64,000 nt of DNA from Planctomycetota bacterium (GCA_016873255.1 VGXR01000005.1:1-64000), one strand, 5' to 3'. Counted from the stretch's first letter, positions 27,292-38,089 are shown. Made by a program: numbers and translations. The notes: generated by a model from the letters alone, not told the origin.

Positions 27292-27945
27292 ATGCTGCCG
27301 AAGTTCCCGAAGATCCTTGTGTACGGGCTGCTCGTGGGCGGCTCGCTGGCGCTGATCCCGCCGGTGGCGTTCGCGCGCATGCGCGCCACCCCCAGCCCCA
27401 ACCGCCCGATCCACATCTTCTACGACATGGACTTCCAGCCGAAGTTCAAGGCGCAGGCACCCAACCCCCTGTTCGCCGACGGCCGCGCGATGCGCCCGAT
27501 CGCCGACGGCGCGGTGGCACGCGGCGAGGCGTATGCCGACGCCCACATGGACGAGGGCGTGGTCGAGGGCCAGTGGGCCGTGACGCTGCCGGCGCAGATG
27601 GAGATGAGCACCGCCACGCTCGAGCGCGGCCAGCAGCGCTTCAACATCTACTGCTCCGCATGCCACGGCTACGCGGGCTTCGGCGACGGCGCCGTCAACA
27701 AGCGCGCCATGGAACTGGTCGCCAACGCCGCCGGCCCGGTGAACGGCACGCAGTGGGTTGCCGCCAAGAGCCTGCACGACGAGACCACGCGCAACCAGCC
27801 CATGGGGCAGCTCTTCAACACCATCACCCACGGCATCCGCAACATGGCCGGCTACGGAGCGCAGATCCCCACGCAGGACCGCTGGGCGATCGCCGCGTAC
27901 GTCAAGGCGCTGCAGCTGAGCCAGGACGCCCCGTCCGCCAAGTGA
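27292..27945 (+). CDS. actE: Alternative Complex III subunit ActE, monohaem cytochrome c
   Basis: A 217-residue cytochrome c with an N-terminal membrane or lipid-type leader (ILVYGLLVGGSLALIPPVAFA) and one haem site, CSACHG, in the segment QQRFNIYCSACHGYAGFGDG. The distal methionine is probably in IRNMAGYGAQI. In ACIII this subunit carries electrons from ActA to the oxidase or a soluble carrier. It lies two bases after actD. Confidence 0.92.
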   Translation: MLPKFPKILVYGLLVGGSLALIPPVAFARMRATPSPNRPIHIFYDMDFQPKFKAQAPNPLFADGRAMRPIADGAVARGEAYADAHMDEGVVEGQWAVTLPAQMEMSTATLERGQQRFNIYCSACHGYAGFGDGAVNKRAMELVANAAGPVNGTQWVAAKSLHDETTRNQPMGQLFNTITHGIRNMAGYGAQIPTQDRWAIAAYVKALQLSQDAPSAK

Positions 27946-27973
27946 CCCCCGGCACGATCCAGGAACACACGAC

Positions 27974-29269
27974 ATGGCCCACCACGACCACCACGCGCCC
28001 GACCTCTCCGCCGGCAACATCGGCGGCGGGAAGTTCGGTGCGCTCGCCCCCCGGCTCTTCCTGGCCGGATGGCCCCTGTTCGCGTTCGGCTGCTGGATGG
28101 CCCTCCGCGGCGACAACATCGCCGACGGCGCACGCGCCTACCTCGTGGCCATGGTGCTGGCGCTCGCCACGTGCCTCGGCGCGCTCTTCTTCGTCATCGT
28201 GCAGCACCTGACCCGCGCGGGCTGGAGCGTTGCGGTGCGCCGCCCGGCGGAGGCCATCGCGCAGAACCTGCGCTGGATCTGGATCCTCTTCCTCCCGATC
28301 GCATGGATGGGCTGGACGGGCAAGCTGGTGGACCTCTACCCGTGGGCCGACCTGGGCGTGCTTCGCAGCATCGCCCCCGCCGAGGCGGAGCTGGTGGCCA
28401 ACAAGGCCGGCTACCTCAACCAGAAGTTCTTCTTCGTGCGCTCCGCCGCCTACTTCGCGGTGTGGGCGCTCCTGGCCAACTTCTTCTGGAGCTCGTCCGT
28501 GCGCCAGGACCGCACCGGCAGCCCCTCGATCAGCGCCAGGTGCCGAAAGTGGTCGGGCCCCGCGATGATCCTCTTCGGCCTCTCCACCACCTTCGCGTCG
28601 TTCGACTGGATCATGAGCCTCTCGCCCGCGTGGTTCAGCACCATGTTCGGCGTCTACTTCTTCGCCGTCTGCGCCACCTGCGGCCTCAGCGCCGTCACGC
28701 TGACCTGCATCGCGCTGCAGCGCGGCGGGCAGCTGCGCGGCATCGTCACGGCCGAGCACTACCACGACCTGGGCAAGCTGCTGTTCGCCTTCGGCATCGT
28801 CTTCTGGGCGTACATCGCCTTCAGCCAGTTCATGCTGATCTGGTACGGCAACCTCCCCGAGGAGACGGCGTGGTTCCTGCCGCGCCAGGTCGGCCAGTGG
28901 TACTGGATCAGCTGGGGCCTCCTGCTCGGCCACTTCATCCTGCCGTTCGTGCTGCTGATCTCGCGCTGGCCCAAGCGCTGGCCGTCGTCGCTGGCGGTCG
29001 GGTGCGCGTGGATGTACCTCTTCGGCGTCGTGGACATCTGCTACCTGGTGCTGCCGCACATTCCGCACGACCTCGCCGAGTTCACCGACTACCGGGCCTT
29101 CGCCGAGAAGCATGCCGCCGACGGGCCGCACGGGCCCGGGCTGCCGTTCCTCGTGGCCGGCGCCGTGCTGCTGGTGTTCGCGGGCACGGCACGCGCCCTC
29201 CGCCGCGAGCAGTCGCTCGCCTCGCGCGACCCGTCGCTCGCCGAGAGCCTCGCCTTCGAGAACATGTGA
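27974..29269 (+). CDS. actF: Alternative Complex III subunit ActF, second NrfD-like membrane subunit
   Basis: A 431-residue polytopic protein with about ten helices, paralogous to ActC but shorter. The sequence includes QNLRWIWILFLPIAWMGWTG, FDWIMSLSPAWFSTMFGVYF and WYWISWGLLLGHFILPFVLLI, all typical of ActF. The N terminus is His-rich (MAHHDHHAPD). With ActC it forms the membrane heart of ACIII. Confidence 0.92.
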   Translation: MAHHDHHAPDLSAGNIGGGKFGALAPRLFLAGWPLFAFGCWMALRGDNIADGARAYLVAMVLALATCLGALFFVIVQHLTRAGWSVAVRRPAEAIAQNLRWIWILFLPIAWMGWTGKLVDLYPWADLGVLRSIAPAEAELVANKAGYLNQKFFFVRSAAYFAVWALLANFFWSSSVRQDRTGSPSISARCRKWSGPAMILFGLSTTFASFDWIMSLSPAWFSTMFGVYFFAVCATCGLSAVTLTCIALQRGGQLRGIVTAEHYHDLGKLLFAFGIVFWAYIAFSQFMLIWYGNLPEETAWFLPRQVGQWYWISWGLLLGHFILPFVLLISRWPKRWPSSLAVGCAWMYLFGVVDICYLVLPHIPHDLAEFTDYRAFAEKHAADGPHGPGLPFLVAGAVLLVFAGTARALRREQSLASRDPSLAESLAFENM

Positions 29270-29289
29270 CCGGACCAACGGAGACTTCC

Positions 29290-29703
29290 ATGGCCACCGC
29301 TCCCCAGACCAACGAGTTCGAGACCTCCACCGGCGTCCTCTGGGACGACCCCGAGGCCGGCAAGACCTGGACGGCCTCGCTGATGGGCGTGACGATCCTG
29401 ACCGCGCTGGTGGTGGCCCTCAGCGTCATGTACTTCAGCTCCGAGCAGCGCGAGGTGGAGGCGAAGGTCATCGCCCCCGAGTACCTGGCCCTCAAGGAGC
29501 TCAAGTCGAGCCAGCTCGACCTCCTCGCCTCGCGCGGCGCCTACGCCGTGGAGGTGAACGGCGTCAAGGCCGAGCGCAACCGGATCCCGGTGGGCGACGC
29601 CATCGTCATGATGTCCCAGAATCCCTCGTTGGCCGCCCCCGACCCGGCCGCCAAGCCCGCTCCCGCGCCTTCCGCACCGGCACCGGCCGTCGCCAAGCCC
29701 TGA
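29290..29703 (+). CDS. Small single-pass membrane protein of the ACIII operon
   Basis: A 137-residue protein with one transmembrane helix (SLMGVTILTALVVALSVMYF, about residues 31-50), a mostly outward helix-rich region (EYLALKELKSSQLDLLASRG), a short beta segment and a Pro/Ala tail (PAAKPAPAPSAPAPAVAKP). No cofactor motif is present. It lies between actF and SCO1, the place where accessory ACIII subunits are encoded, so an extra structural subunit linking ACIII and the oxidase is possible. This is inferred from position and topology only. Confidence 0.75.
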   Translation: MATAPQTNEFETSTGVLWDDPEAGKTWTASLMGVTILTALVVALSVMYFSSEQREVEAKVIAPEYLALKELKSSQLDLLASRGAYAVEVNGVKAERNRIPVGDAIVMMSQNPSLAAPDPAAKPAPAPSAPAPAVAKP

Positions 29704-29722
29704 CCGCTCCTACCGTTCGCAG

Positions 29723-30604
29723 ATGTCCCTCCGCCGAGCCATCCTCGCCCTGACCGCCGCCGCGCTCGCCTGCGCGGCGCCGTCGCAGGCACAGGTTCGC
29801 CTCGGCGGGACCTACGAGGAGCCGGCGCCGACCGTCGATGCGCTGCCGGAGCTGGAGGGCGTCAACATCATCGACAAGCTCGACTCGCAGGTGCCGCTCG
29901 ACGCGACATTCCGCGACGAGAGCGGCCGCACGGTCTCGTTCCGCGACGTGCTGCCCAAGGACCGTCCCGCGATCCTGCAGATCGGCTACCTGCGCTGCCC
30001 CATGCTCTGCAGCCTCGTGATGAACGCGCTGGTGCGCGGCATCCAGGGCGTGGACTGGACGGTGGGCGGGCAGTACGACATCATCTCGCTGAGCGTCAAC
30101 CCCAGCGAGGGCCCCGAGCTTTCCGATGCCAAGAAGGCCGGCTACGTGGCCGAGTACGGCCGGCCGCAGTCGGCGCCGGGCTGGCATTTCCTCACCGGCG
30201 ACGAGGCGCAGATCCGCCGCGTGACCGAGGCCGTCGGCTTCGAGTACCGGCTGCAGGAGAACGGCGAGTATTCGCACGCCGCGGCGGTGTTCGTGCTGAC
30301 GCCCGAGGGCCGCCTCAGCCGCGTGCTCTACGGCGTCAAGTACCAGCCCACCGACCTGCGAATGGCGCTCCTCGAGGCGTCGCAGGGAAAGATCGGCACC
30401 ACCCTCGACCGCATCATCCTCTGGTGCCACATCTACGACGCGAGTGCCGGCGGCTACGTGCTGCTCGCGATGCGCGTCATGCAGCTCGGCGGCGCACTCA
30501 CCCTCGCCGTCCTCGGCGGCGGGCTCGGGTGGTTCTGGTGGCGCGAGTCGAGTGCACGCGCCCTTGCCGCCCCCGCGCGAGTCGCGCAGGAGCCGGCGCG
30601 CTGA
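29723..30604 (+). CDS. SCO1/SenC-type copper chaperone with C-terminal membrane anchor
   Basis: A 293-residue protein with a cleavable signal peptide (AILALTAAALACAAPSQAQ), a thioredoxin-like SCO domain and a C-terminal transmembrane helix (QLGGALTLAVLGGGLGWFWW). The copper motif CxxxC is LRCPMLCSLV (about residue 94), and the third ligand His is likely in GEYSHAAAVFVL. SCO proteins insert copper into the CuA centre of CoxB, whose gene follows directly. A C-terminal anchor is less usual than an N-terminal one but common in SCO proteins of act operons. Confidence 0.9.
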   Translation: MSLRRAILALTAAALACAAPSQAQVRLGGTYEEPAPTVDALPELEGVNIIDKLDSQVPLDATFRDESGRTVSFRDVLPKDRPAILQIGYLRCPMLCSLVMNALVRGIQGVDWTVGGQYDIISLSVNPSEGPELSDAKKAGYVAEYGRPQSAPGWHFLTGDEAQIRRVTEAVGFEYRLQENGEYSHAAAVFVLTPEGRLSRVLYGVKYQPTDLRMALLEASQGKIGTTLDRIILWCHIYDASAGGYVLLAMRVMQLGGALTLAVLGGGLGWFWWRESSARALAAPARVAQEPAR

Positions 30605-30635
30605 AGGCCCCACGGACCACGGACACCGACCACCC

Positions 30636-31790
30636 ATGCCCACCATGCTCCAGCTCCTTCCCAACGCGGCCGCCCACGCAGTCGCCGCCGCCGCGGCTGC
30701 CCAGTCGGGCGCCGCGGAACCGTCGCCGCGCACCTTCTGGATGCCCCCCGGTGCGTCCACCATCGCCCCCGGCGTGGACCTGACGCTCGAGGTCATCAAC
30801 TGGATCTGCTACGCCTTCTTCGCGGTCATCGTGGCGCTGATGGTGTACTTCGTGGCCAAGTACCGCCACCGCAGGGGCGAGCGGTTCCGGACGGAGTTCC
30901 CGCACCACAACACGCCGCTGGAGATCGGCTGGTCGGTGCTCCCCACGCTGATCGTGATCGGCATCTTCGTGGTGGGCTTCCGCAGCTACCTCGACATCTA
31001 CACGGCGCCGAAGAACGCCTTCGACATCAAGGTGACCGCGCAGAAGTGGGGATGGACCTTCCAGTACCCCAACGGCGCGCAGTCCGAGGACCTGTACGTG
31101 CCGTCCGGCAAGCCCGTGCGCCTGGTGCTGCGCTCGAACGACGTGCTTCACTCGCTGTACATCCCCGACTTCCGCGTCAAGCGCGACGTGGTGCCGGGCC
31201 GCTACACCTACATGTGGTTCCAGTGCGACCACCCGACCGGCCTGCCCGGCGCCGAGCTTCGCGACCCGAACGCCAAGACGGTCTCGGGCCCGCTCGATGC
31301 GTCGCAGCGCCACGCGCTGCACTGCACGGAATACTGCGGGACCGGTCACTCCAAGATGAACCGGTACGTCTATGTCCTCGACGAGACGACCTTCGGCGAG
31401 TGGATGTCCAAGCAGGCCCAGTGGATCGACGACATCCCCGAGGAAGAGCTGTTCTTCAAGGCCGGGCCCAAGCTGTTCCAGCGCTGCGTGCAGTGCCACA
31501 GCCTCGACGGCGTGAACGGCATCGGGCCCTCGTGGAAGGGCATCATCGATCGCGTCAAGGCATACCCCATGGTGGGCGAGGGCAAGAAGTACGCCACCTA
31601 CCAGGACTACATCCGCACCTCCATCCTGGTCCCCGGCGACTATGTCGTCCCGCCGTACGCCAACGCCATGCCCACCTTCAAGGGACAGCTCAACGACAAG
31701 GCGATCGACGCCCTGATCGGCTACATGGAGCACCTCGACGACTTCGACCCCAAGACCGGCAAGTACCTGAAGGCCCCCGCGGCCAAGTGA
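30636..31790 (+). CDS. coxB: Cytochrome c oxidase subunit II fused to cytochrome c (caa3 type)
   Basis: A 384-residue subunit with two transmembrane helices (about 55-75 and 100-120), then a cupredoxin domain with the CuA site in HCTEYCGTGHSKM (two Cys, Glu, His, Met) and the upstream His in DVLHSLYIPDF. The C-terminal 110 residues are a fused class I cytochrome c with CVQCHSLDG and a distal Met in NAMPTFKG. The fusion defines a caa3 oxidase that can take electrons directly from the complex III analogue. Confidence 0.95.
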   Translation: MPTMLQLLPNAAAHAVAAAAAAQSGAAEPSPRTFWMPPGASTIAPGVDLTLEVINWICYAFFAVIVALMVYFVAKYRHRRGERFRTEFPHHNTPLEIGWSVLPTLIVIGIFVVGFRSYLDIYTAPKNAFDIKVTAQKWGWTFQYPNGAQSEDLYVPSGKPVRLVLRSNDVLHSLYIPDFRVKRDVVPGRYTYMWFQCDHPTGLPGAELRDPNAKTVSGPLDASQRHALHCTEYCGTGHSKMNRYVYVLDETTFGEWMSKQAQWIDDIPEEELFFKAGPKLFQRCVQCHSLDGVNGIGPSWKGIIDRVKAYPMVGEGKKYATYQDYIRTSILVPGDYVVPPYANAMPTFKGQLNDKAIDALIGYMEHLDDFDPKTGKYLKAPAAK

Positions 31791-31832
31791 CGCGAGCCTG
31801 ACCCCCACGACCCTGCACAGGAAGTACCAGCC

Positions 31833-33541
<1,709 letters not shown>

Positions 33542-33545
<4 letters not shown>

Positions 33546-34561
33546 CCCAGATCGCACACGATCACCACGCGCCCGCGCATGGCCACGGCCATTCCCACGG
33601 GCATGATGCCCACGGGCATGATGCCCACGGGCATGGTGCCCACGGCCATGACGGGCACGGGCACCATGATCCGCACCTGGCCCACCACTTCGACAGCCTG
33701 GCGCAGCAGTTCGACAGCGCGAAGCTCGGGATCTGGCTGTTCCTGGCGACCGAAGTCCTGTTCTTCGGCGGGCTTTTCGTGGCCTACGCCATCCTGCGCA
33801 TGCGCTTCCCCGAGGTGTTCAGCTTCGCCAGCCACTACCTCGACACCATCATGGGCGGCATCAACACCTGCGTGCTGATCATCAGCTCGCTGACGATGGC
33901 GCTGGCCGTGCGCTATGCGCAGACCGACAACCGCAAGGGGCTGATCACCTGCCTCGTGCTCACCTTCCTGGGCGCGGTGGGATTCCTGGTGATCAAGTAC
34001 TTCGAGTACACGCACAAGTTCCACGACAACCTGGTGTGGGGCCCGTCGTTCTACGTGCCCCCGCACTCGGCCGAGGGTGACCTCGAGGGCGCGGTCCTGA
34101 AGACGGCCCCGGCGCCGCCGGGTGCGGCCATCACGGTCGTAAACCCCGCGCCCTGGCAGGTGCCGGACCTGGCGAGGAAGCCCGCAGTCGATGCGTCGGC
34201 CGTGAAGGCCGCCGCGATGGGGCCATCGGGCGTCGCCCGCGCCAACGGCACGCCCGCCCCGGCCCCGGCCGCGGAGCCCGCGCCCGATGCCAAGGACCAG
34301 GCGCACCCCGGCACGCACCTCGAGGATGCCTCGATGCCGCCGAACACGCACCTCTTCTTCGCCATCTACTACGCCATGACCGGCCTGCACGGCATCCACG
34401 TGGTGGCGGGCATGGGGATCCTGGCGTGGCTGACCTGGCGCGCGGTGCGCGGCGACTTCTCGAGCAAGAACTTCACGGCGGTCGACACCGGAGGCCTGTA
34501 CTGGCACATCGTCGACCTCATCTGGATCTTCCTCTTCCCGCTCTTCTACCTGATCCACTGA
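33542..34561 (+). CDS. coxC: Cytochrome c oxidase subunit III with His-rich N terminus and long Pro/Ala insert
   Basis: A 339-residue subunit III that starts on a TTG overlapping the coxA stop. Residues 6-45 are His/Gly/Asp-rich (repeated HGHDA). The core begins at [21 protein letters not shown], with further helices at [15 protein letters not shown] and [18 protein letters not shown] hydrophilic Pro/Ala/Lys insert of about 95 residues (about 170-265) then precedes [22 protein letters not shown] and [20 protein letters not shown]. The core is normal for the family; the insert and tail are additions. CoxC is a structural subunit of the oxidase. Confidence 0.93.
33596..33655 (+). repeat. 15-bp tandem repeat encoding the His-rich coxC N terminus
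   Basis: CACGGGCATGATGCC is repeated at 33596, 33611 and 33626 (last copy with one change), then decays. It encodes HGHDA-type pentapeptides. Slippage at this array could change the number of histidine repeats. Confidence 0.8.
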
Positions 34562-34583
34562 CCCAGGACTCGCGAGGATTCCC

Positions 34584-35006
34584 ATGGCACACCATGCACA
34601 CCCGCACGGCGAGGCGCACCCGGAGGTCGGGCACGTCGTGCCCGTGAAGTACCTCGTCGGCGCCGGTGCCGCGCTCCTGTTCCTGACGGTCATCACCGTG
34701 GCCACGCACTACGTGGACATGGGCGAAGCCAACCTGCCTGTGGCGCTGGCCATCGCCATGGTGAAGGCCACGGTCGTGGCCCTGATCTTCATGCACCTGC
34801 GCTGGGACCGTCCGTTCAACCTGCTGGTGCTGGTGGGATCGGGGATCTTCGTGCTTCTCATGCTGGCCTTCGCGGGAATGGACGTGAACCAGTACGAGGC
34901 GACGATCTTCGACGGCAACCCGACGCAGGTGAATCAGACGCTGCAGGCCAACGCGCCCGGTGCGCCGCTGGCGCAGGTGAAGAGCACCAACGGCGGCGCG
35001 AACTGA
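34584..35006 (+). CDS. coxD: Cytochrome c oxidase subunit IV-like protein
   Basis: A 140-residue protein with a His-rich N terminus (MAHHAHPHGEAHPEVGH) and three hydrophobic helices (YLVGAGAALLFLTVITVATHY, LPVALAIAMVKATVVALIFMHLRW and LLVLVGSGIFVLLMLAFAGM). This is the prokaryotic COX4 (CtaF/CoxD) pattern, including the KATVVALIFMHLRW signature. The C-terminal 35 residues are a soluble tail. It is an accessory subunit of the caa3 oxidase. Confidence 0.9.
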   Translation: MAHHAHPHGEAHPEVGHVVPVKYLVGAGAALLFLTVITVATHYVDMGEANLPVALAIAMVKATVVALIFMHLRWDRPFNLLVLVGSGIFVLLMLAFAGMDVNQYEATIFDGNPTQVNQTLQANAPGAPLAQVKSTNGGAN

Positions 35007-35012
35007 GCCTGT

Positions 35013-35032
35013 CGCGCGGCCTGGGCCGCGCG
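35013..35032. terminator. GC hairpin between coxD and the second subunit III gene
   Basis: CGCGCGGCC (35013-35021) and GGCCGCGCG (35024-35032) form a perfect 9-bp dyad seven bases after the coxD stop. There is no T-tract. It could attenuate the operon or stabilise the upstream mRNA. Confidence 0.4.
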
Positions 35033-35068
35033 CAGCGCACGGGCCGCCTCCACGGAAGGCCCCGGCCC

Positions 35069-35680
35069 ATGTCCGTCAAGACCCTCACCCACGTTGACCC
35101 CTTCGACTCGTCGCGCCAGCGTGGGTCGGCCGGCATCTTCGGCATGTGGGTGTTCATCGCCGTCGTGGTGATGATCTTCGCGGGCTGCATACTCGGCTAT
35201 GTGGTGGTGCGCCTCGACCAGCCGCCGGGGCGGGAGTGGATGCCCAGGGGCACTCCGCCGCTGCCGGGCGCGCTGCTCCTCTCGACCGTTGCGCTGCTGG
35301 CCTCGAGCTGGACGATGCAGGATGCGGTGCGCGCCGTGCGACAGGGGCGCACTGCGCGCGCAGAGCACGCGATGGCCGCGACGCTCGGGCTGGCGGCGCT
35401 CTTCCTGGTGGTGCAGGTGCTGGCGTGGACGCAGCTCTGGCGCGCGCAGGCCACCATCATGAGCGGCCTCTACGCGTGGACCTTCTACGTGCTCACCGGC
35501 ACGCACGCGCTGCACGTGCTCGGCGGCCTGCCGCCGCTCCTCATCGCCTACCGCGGCATCCGGGATGGTCGCTACACGGCCGCCGACCATGCGGGGCTCG
35601 TCATGTGCGCGATGTACTGGCACGCGCTCGACGTGATCTGGGTCGTCCTGTACGCGACGCTGTGGGCGGGGTCGAGGTAG
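35069..35680 (+). CDS. Second haem-copper oxidase subunit III-like protein
   Basis: A 203-residue five-helix protein: GIFGMWVFIAVVVMIFAGCILGYVVV, GALLLSTVALLASSWTMQDA, LGLAALFLVVQVLAWTQLW, YAWTFYVLTGTHALHVLGGLPPL and MYWHALDVIWVVLYATLWAG. The fourth and fifth match subunit III (TGTHALHVLGG, YWHALDVIW). A second, shorter subunit III is common in ACIII-linked oxidase operons. It is distinct from coxC and lacks its insert and His-rich tail. Confidence 0.88.
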   Translation: MSVKTLTHVDPFDSSRQRGSAGIFGMWVFIAVVVMIFAGCILGYVVVRLDQPPGREWMPRGTPPLPGALLLSTVALLASSWTMQDAVRAVRQGRTARAEHAMAATLGLAALFLVVQVLAWTQLWRAQATIMSGLYAWTFYVLTGTHALHVLGGLPPLLIAYRGIRDGRYTAADHAGLVMCAMYWHALDVIWVVLYATLWAGSR

Positions 35681-35748
35681 GGTCGATTCGGGCAGTGAAC
35701 GGTGCCGATGATCGGCTGCGCTATCCTGCATGCAGAGAGGTACCCGGG

Positions 35749-35877
35749 ATGTCCCTGTTCCTTGCTCACGATCGACTTTCCCCCGGCAGCTGGGTGCTTG
35801 CGCTGGTCGCCGCCATCGTGGCGGTCGTTGTCTGGGAGATCGTGCGTCCGCCGCCTCCACCCCCGCCGGGGAAGTAG
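35749..35877 (+). CDS. 42-residue single-pass membrane peptide
   Basis: MSLFLAHDRLSPGS, then a hydrophobic helix (WVLALVAAIVAVVVWEIV) and a polyproline end (RPPPPPPPGK). It is the last cistron of the act-cox string, 68 bp after the second subunit III. TATCCT at about 35722 might be a separate -10. Its size and topology recall tiny accessory subunits of terminal oxidases (CydX/CcoQ-like), but there is no sequence match I can name. It could be non-coding. Confidence 0.55.
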   Translation: MSLFLAHDRLSPGSWVLALVAAIVAVVVWEIVRPPPPPPPGK

Positions 35878-35907
35878 CTGGAAGCCGCACTCACGAAGGC
35901 GCCACGC

Positions 35908-37047
35908 TCATCCCCCCGCAAACCACAGCCGCGCCACCACCATCGCCGGCTTCCCGTCCGCCGCGCGCACGAGGACGGCGAGGGGGGCGTCCTGCACGGT
36001 GGCCTCGAACTGGCGGCTGCCGACCTCGAAGCGGTAGATGCCGTTGGTGGCGCCGGCGACCATCTCGGCGACGGAGAGCACCGTGCGATCGTCGCCTTCG
36101 CGCACCTCGACGACGGCGGTCTTGCGGCTGCGGGGCCCGCCGGCGCGCACGGCCTCGAGCGCGGCGTTCGGGGTCTGCGGCTCGGGCACGGCAGGCACCA
36201 GGTCCTTGACCGGGTACTCCACGCGCGGCGTCAGGAAGTAGCGCGCGTAGCTGAATTCCTTGTAGCGGCTTGACTGCGAGGGGTCCCCGGTGGCCACCTG
36301 CGTGTCCGGCCACGCCGCAAGCCACAGGCGCCATGAGGTGATGTTGGTGTCCGGCAGTGCCGTGAGCGAGAGCCCCTCGGCGGCCGCGGGGCCCGCGATG
36401 GCGCGCATCTCGAGCTGGCTCCAGAGAGACGAGCCCGCGGCGGCCGCAGCGGCTGCGCCCGGGGTGGCCGTGCCAGCGACTGCCTGCGCCTCCTCCACGA
36501 CGTCGTACATCACCAGGTTGGCGTTGCTCAGCAGCCCGCTGACGCGGAAGGTGCGCTCGCGCCCGCCGACGCGGCGGTCGAACGCCACCAGGCTGTCGGT
36601 GAGCGGGCTGTAGGTGATCGCCACCGGCACGCCGCCCACCACGTCGTTCACCACCTCGTGCGCGTTGAGGATGGCCAGCGGGTACGCGCGCGCCTCGCCA
36701 TTGACGACGATCCCGGCCACGCGGTCGGTGCTGACGAGGAGCTTCATCCGGTGCTCCTGGTTCCAGCGCAGCACCTCGGAACCGCGGATGGCGGCCGGGC
36801 GGTCGAGCGGTGCGAGGAAGTCACGCGAGTTGCCGCTTCCCACGAGCATGGCGCGGTCGACGAGGAGCGGCTCGAGCACGAAGCCGTAGTTGGCGGGATC
36901 GGTTCCCCGGCCGCCGGGGCGCTCGGCGAGGAACACGCCGCTCAGGGCCCACGCGAGGAACGCGAGGAGCAGCACCGCGGCGGCGACGATGACCCATCCG
37001 CCGCCGCGGAAGGTGAGGGTGGGGAAGCCGTTGCGCGGGGCCGTCAC
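35908..37047 (-). CDS. DUF3179 membrane-anchored protein
   Basis: A 379-residue protein starting on a GTG that overlaps the ctaB stop (GTGA). One N-terminal transmembrane helix (WVIVAAAVLLLAFLAWALSGVFL) is followed by a DUF3179 domain: FLAPLDRPAAI, GIVVNGEARAYPLAILNAHEVVNDVVGGVPVAITY and YKEFSYARYFLTP. DUF3179 has no known biochemical role. Close coupling to haem O synthase and position behind the oxidase genes suggest a role at the membrane near oxidase assembly, but this is contextual inference only. A poly-Ala stretch near the middle is probably a linker. Confidence 0.85.
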   Translation of the reverse strand: MTAPRNGFPTLTFRGGGWVIVAAAVLLLAFLAWALSGVFLAERPGGRGTDPANYGFVLEPLLVDRAMLVGSGNSRDFLAPLDRPAAIRGSEVLRWNQEHRMKLLVSTDRVAGIVVNGEARAYPLAILNAHEVVNDVVGGVPVAITYSPLTDSLVAFDRRVGGRERTFRVSGLLSNANLVMYDVVEEAQAVAGTATPGAAAAAAAGSSLWSQLEMRAIAGPAAAEGLSLTALPDTNITSWRLWLAAWPDTQVATGDPSQSSRYKEFSYARYFLTPRVEYPVKDLVPAVPEPQTPNAALEAVRAGGPRSRKTAVVEVREGDDRTVLSVAEMVAGATNGIYRFEVGSRQFEATVQDAPLAVLVRAADGKPAMVVARLWFAGG

Positions 37048-38027
37048 GGCTCGGGTACCTCGATGACGCGCGCACCGTCGCCCTGGGTGGCCGTGGGCAC
37101 CACGCTGCCGCGGTCGAGCACCATGGCACCGAGCACCACGGGAAGGTACGCCAGGCTCGCGAGGAACAGCTTGCGCGCGCGTGCATCGGTGCGCTCGCGC
37201 AGGAATCGCGTCGAGAGGCCCGCAAGCCACAGCCCGCCGGCGAGCGCCACCGCCGCATAGGCGATCCCCGCCACGCCCGTGAGCGTGCACAGCAGGCCCA
37301 CCGGCACCAGCATCAGGCTGCTGAGGACGCAGGCCTGCCCCGTGGCCGCGCCGGACGGGTCACGCGACGGCAGCATGGCGAACCCGCCCGCCTCGTAGTC
37401 CGCGCGGTACAGCCAGGCAAGTGCCAGGAAGTGCGGGATCTGCCACACGAAGAGCACGCCGAAGAGCGACCACGCGCCCGGCGCCATGGTGCCCGTCACC
37501 GCGGTCCAGCCGATGACCGGCGGGATGGCTCCGGTCACCGCGCCCACCAGCGTGTTGAAGGTGGTGCGCGGCTTGAGCGGCGTGTACAGCACCACGTACA
37601 GCAGGATGTTGATTCCCGCGAGTGCGGCGGCAAGCGCCGTGGCCTTCCAGAGGAGCACCGCGCAGCCCGCGTAGCCGAGCACCACGGCCACCGCGAACAC
37701 GAGCTTCGCGTCGACATGCCCCGCGGGGATCGGCCGCGCGGCGGTCCGGCGCATGAGCGCATCCCGGCGACGCTCGGCCACCTGGTTCAGCATGGCGGCG
37801 CTCGCGGCCGCGAGCCCCGTCCCGAGGCAGGTGAACCCGAGTCTCGGCCACCAGTCGGCGTCGTTCCGTGCGGCCGGCGCCACTGCGTAGCCCGCGGCGG
37901 CGGTCAGGAGCACCAGTGCGCTGAGCCGCGCCTTGGACAGCTGCGACCACGTGCGCGCCGCGCTCGGCGCCGCGTGAATGGCGGATTCCGCCGCGTGGAC
38001 GGGGGTATTCGTGGTCACTTCGGCCAT
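37044..38027 (-). CDS. ctaB: Protohaem IX farnesyltransferase (haem O synthase)
   Basis: A 327-residue polytopic UbiA-family prenyltransferase that adds farnesyl to haem B. The characteristic aspartate-rich region is [23 protein letters not shown] (N-x-x-x-E-x-x-x-D type for CtaB), and the second loop is YTPLKPRTTFNTLVGAVTGAIPPVIGW. Seven to nine helices are evident. The ATG at 38027 is used; an upstream Arg/Pro-rich stretch is discarded. It is divergent from ctaA, with which it makes the haem A of the caa3 oxidase. Confidence 0.95.
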   Translation of the reverse strand: MAEVTTNTPVHAAESAIHAAPSAARTWSQLSKARLSALVLLTAAAGYAVAPAARNDADWWPRLGFTCLGTGLAAASAAMLNQVAERRRDALMRRTAARPIPAGHVDAKLVFAVAVVLGYAGCAVLLWKATALAAALAGINILLYVVLYTPLKPRTTFNTLVGAVTGAIPPVIGWTAVTGTMAPGAWSLFGVLFVWQIPHFLALAWLYRADYEAGGFAMLPSRDPSGAATGQACVLSSLMLVPVGLLCTLTGVAGIAYAAVALAGGLWLAGLSTRFLRERTDARARKLFLASLAYLPVVLGAMVLDRGSVVPTATQGDGARVIEVPEP

Positions 38028-38089
38028 GTCGCGGATCGGCAGGGGTCGACGGGAATAGCATAGGGACCCCTTTAGCCGAGAGGCCAAGC
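38028..38089. promoter_or_regulatory. Divergent ctaB/ctaA promoter region
   Basis: The 62-bp gap contains TAGCAT (38056-38061) in the forward direction; the overlapping minus-strand reading is ATGCTATTCC. Both haem biosynthesis genes are likely controlled from here. No matching -35 was found. Confidence 0.35.
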
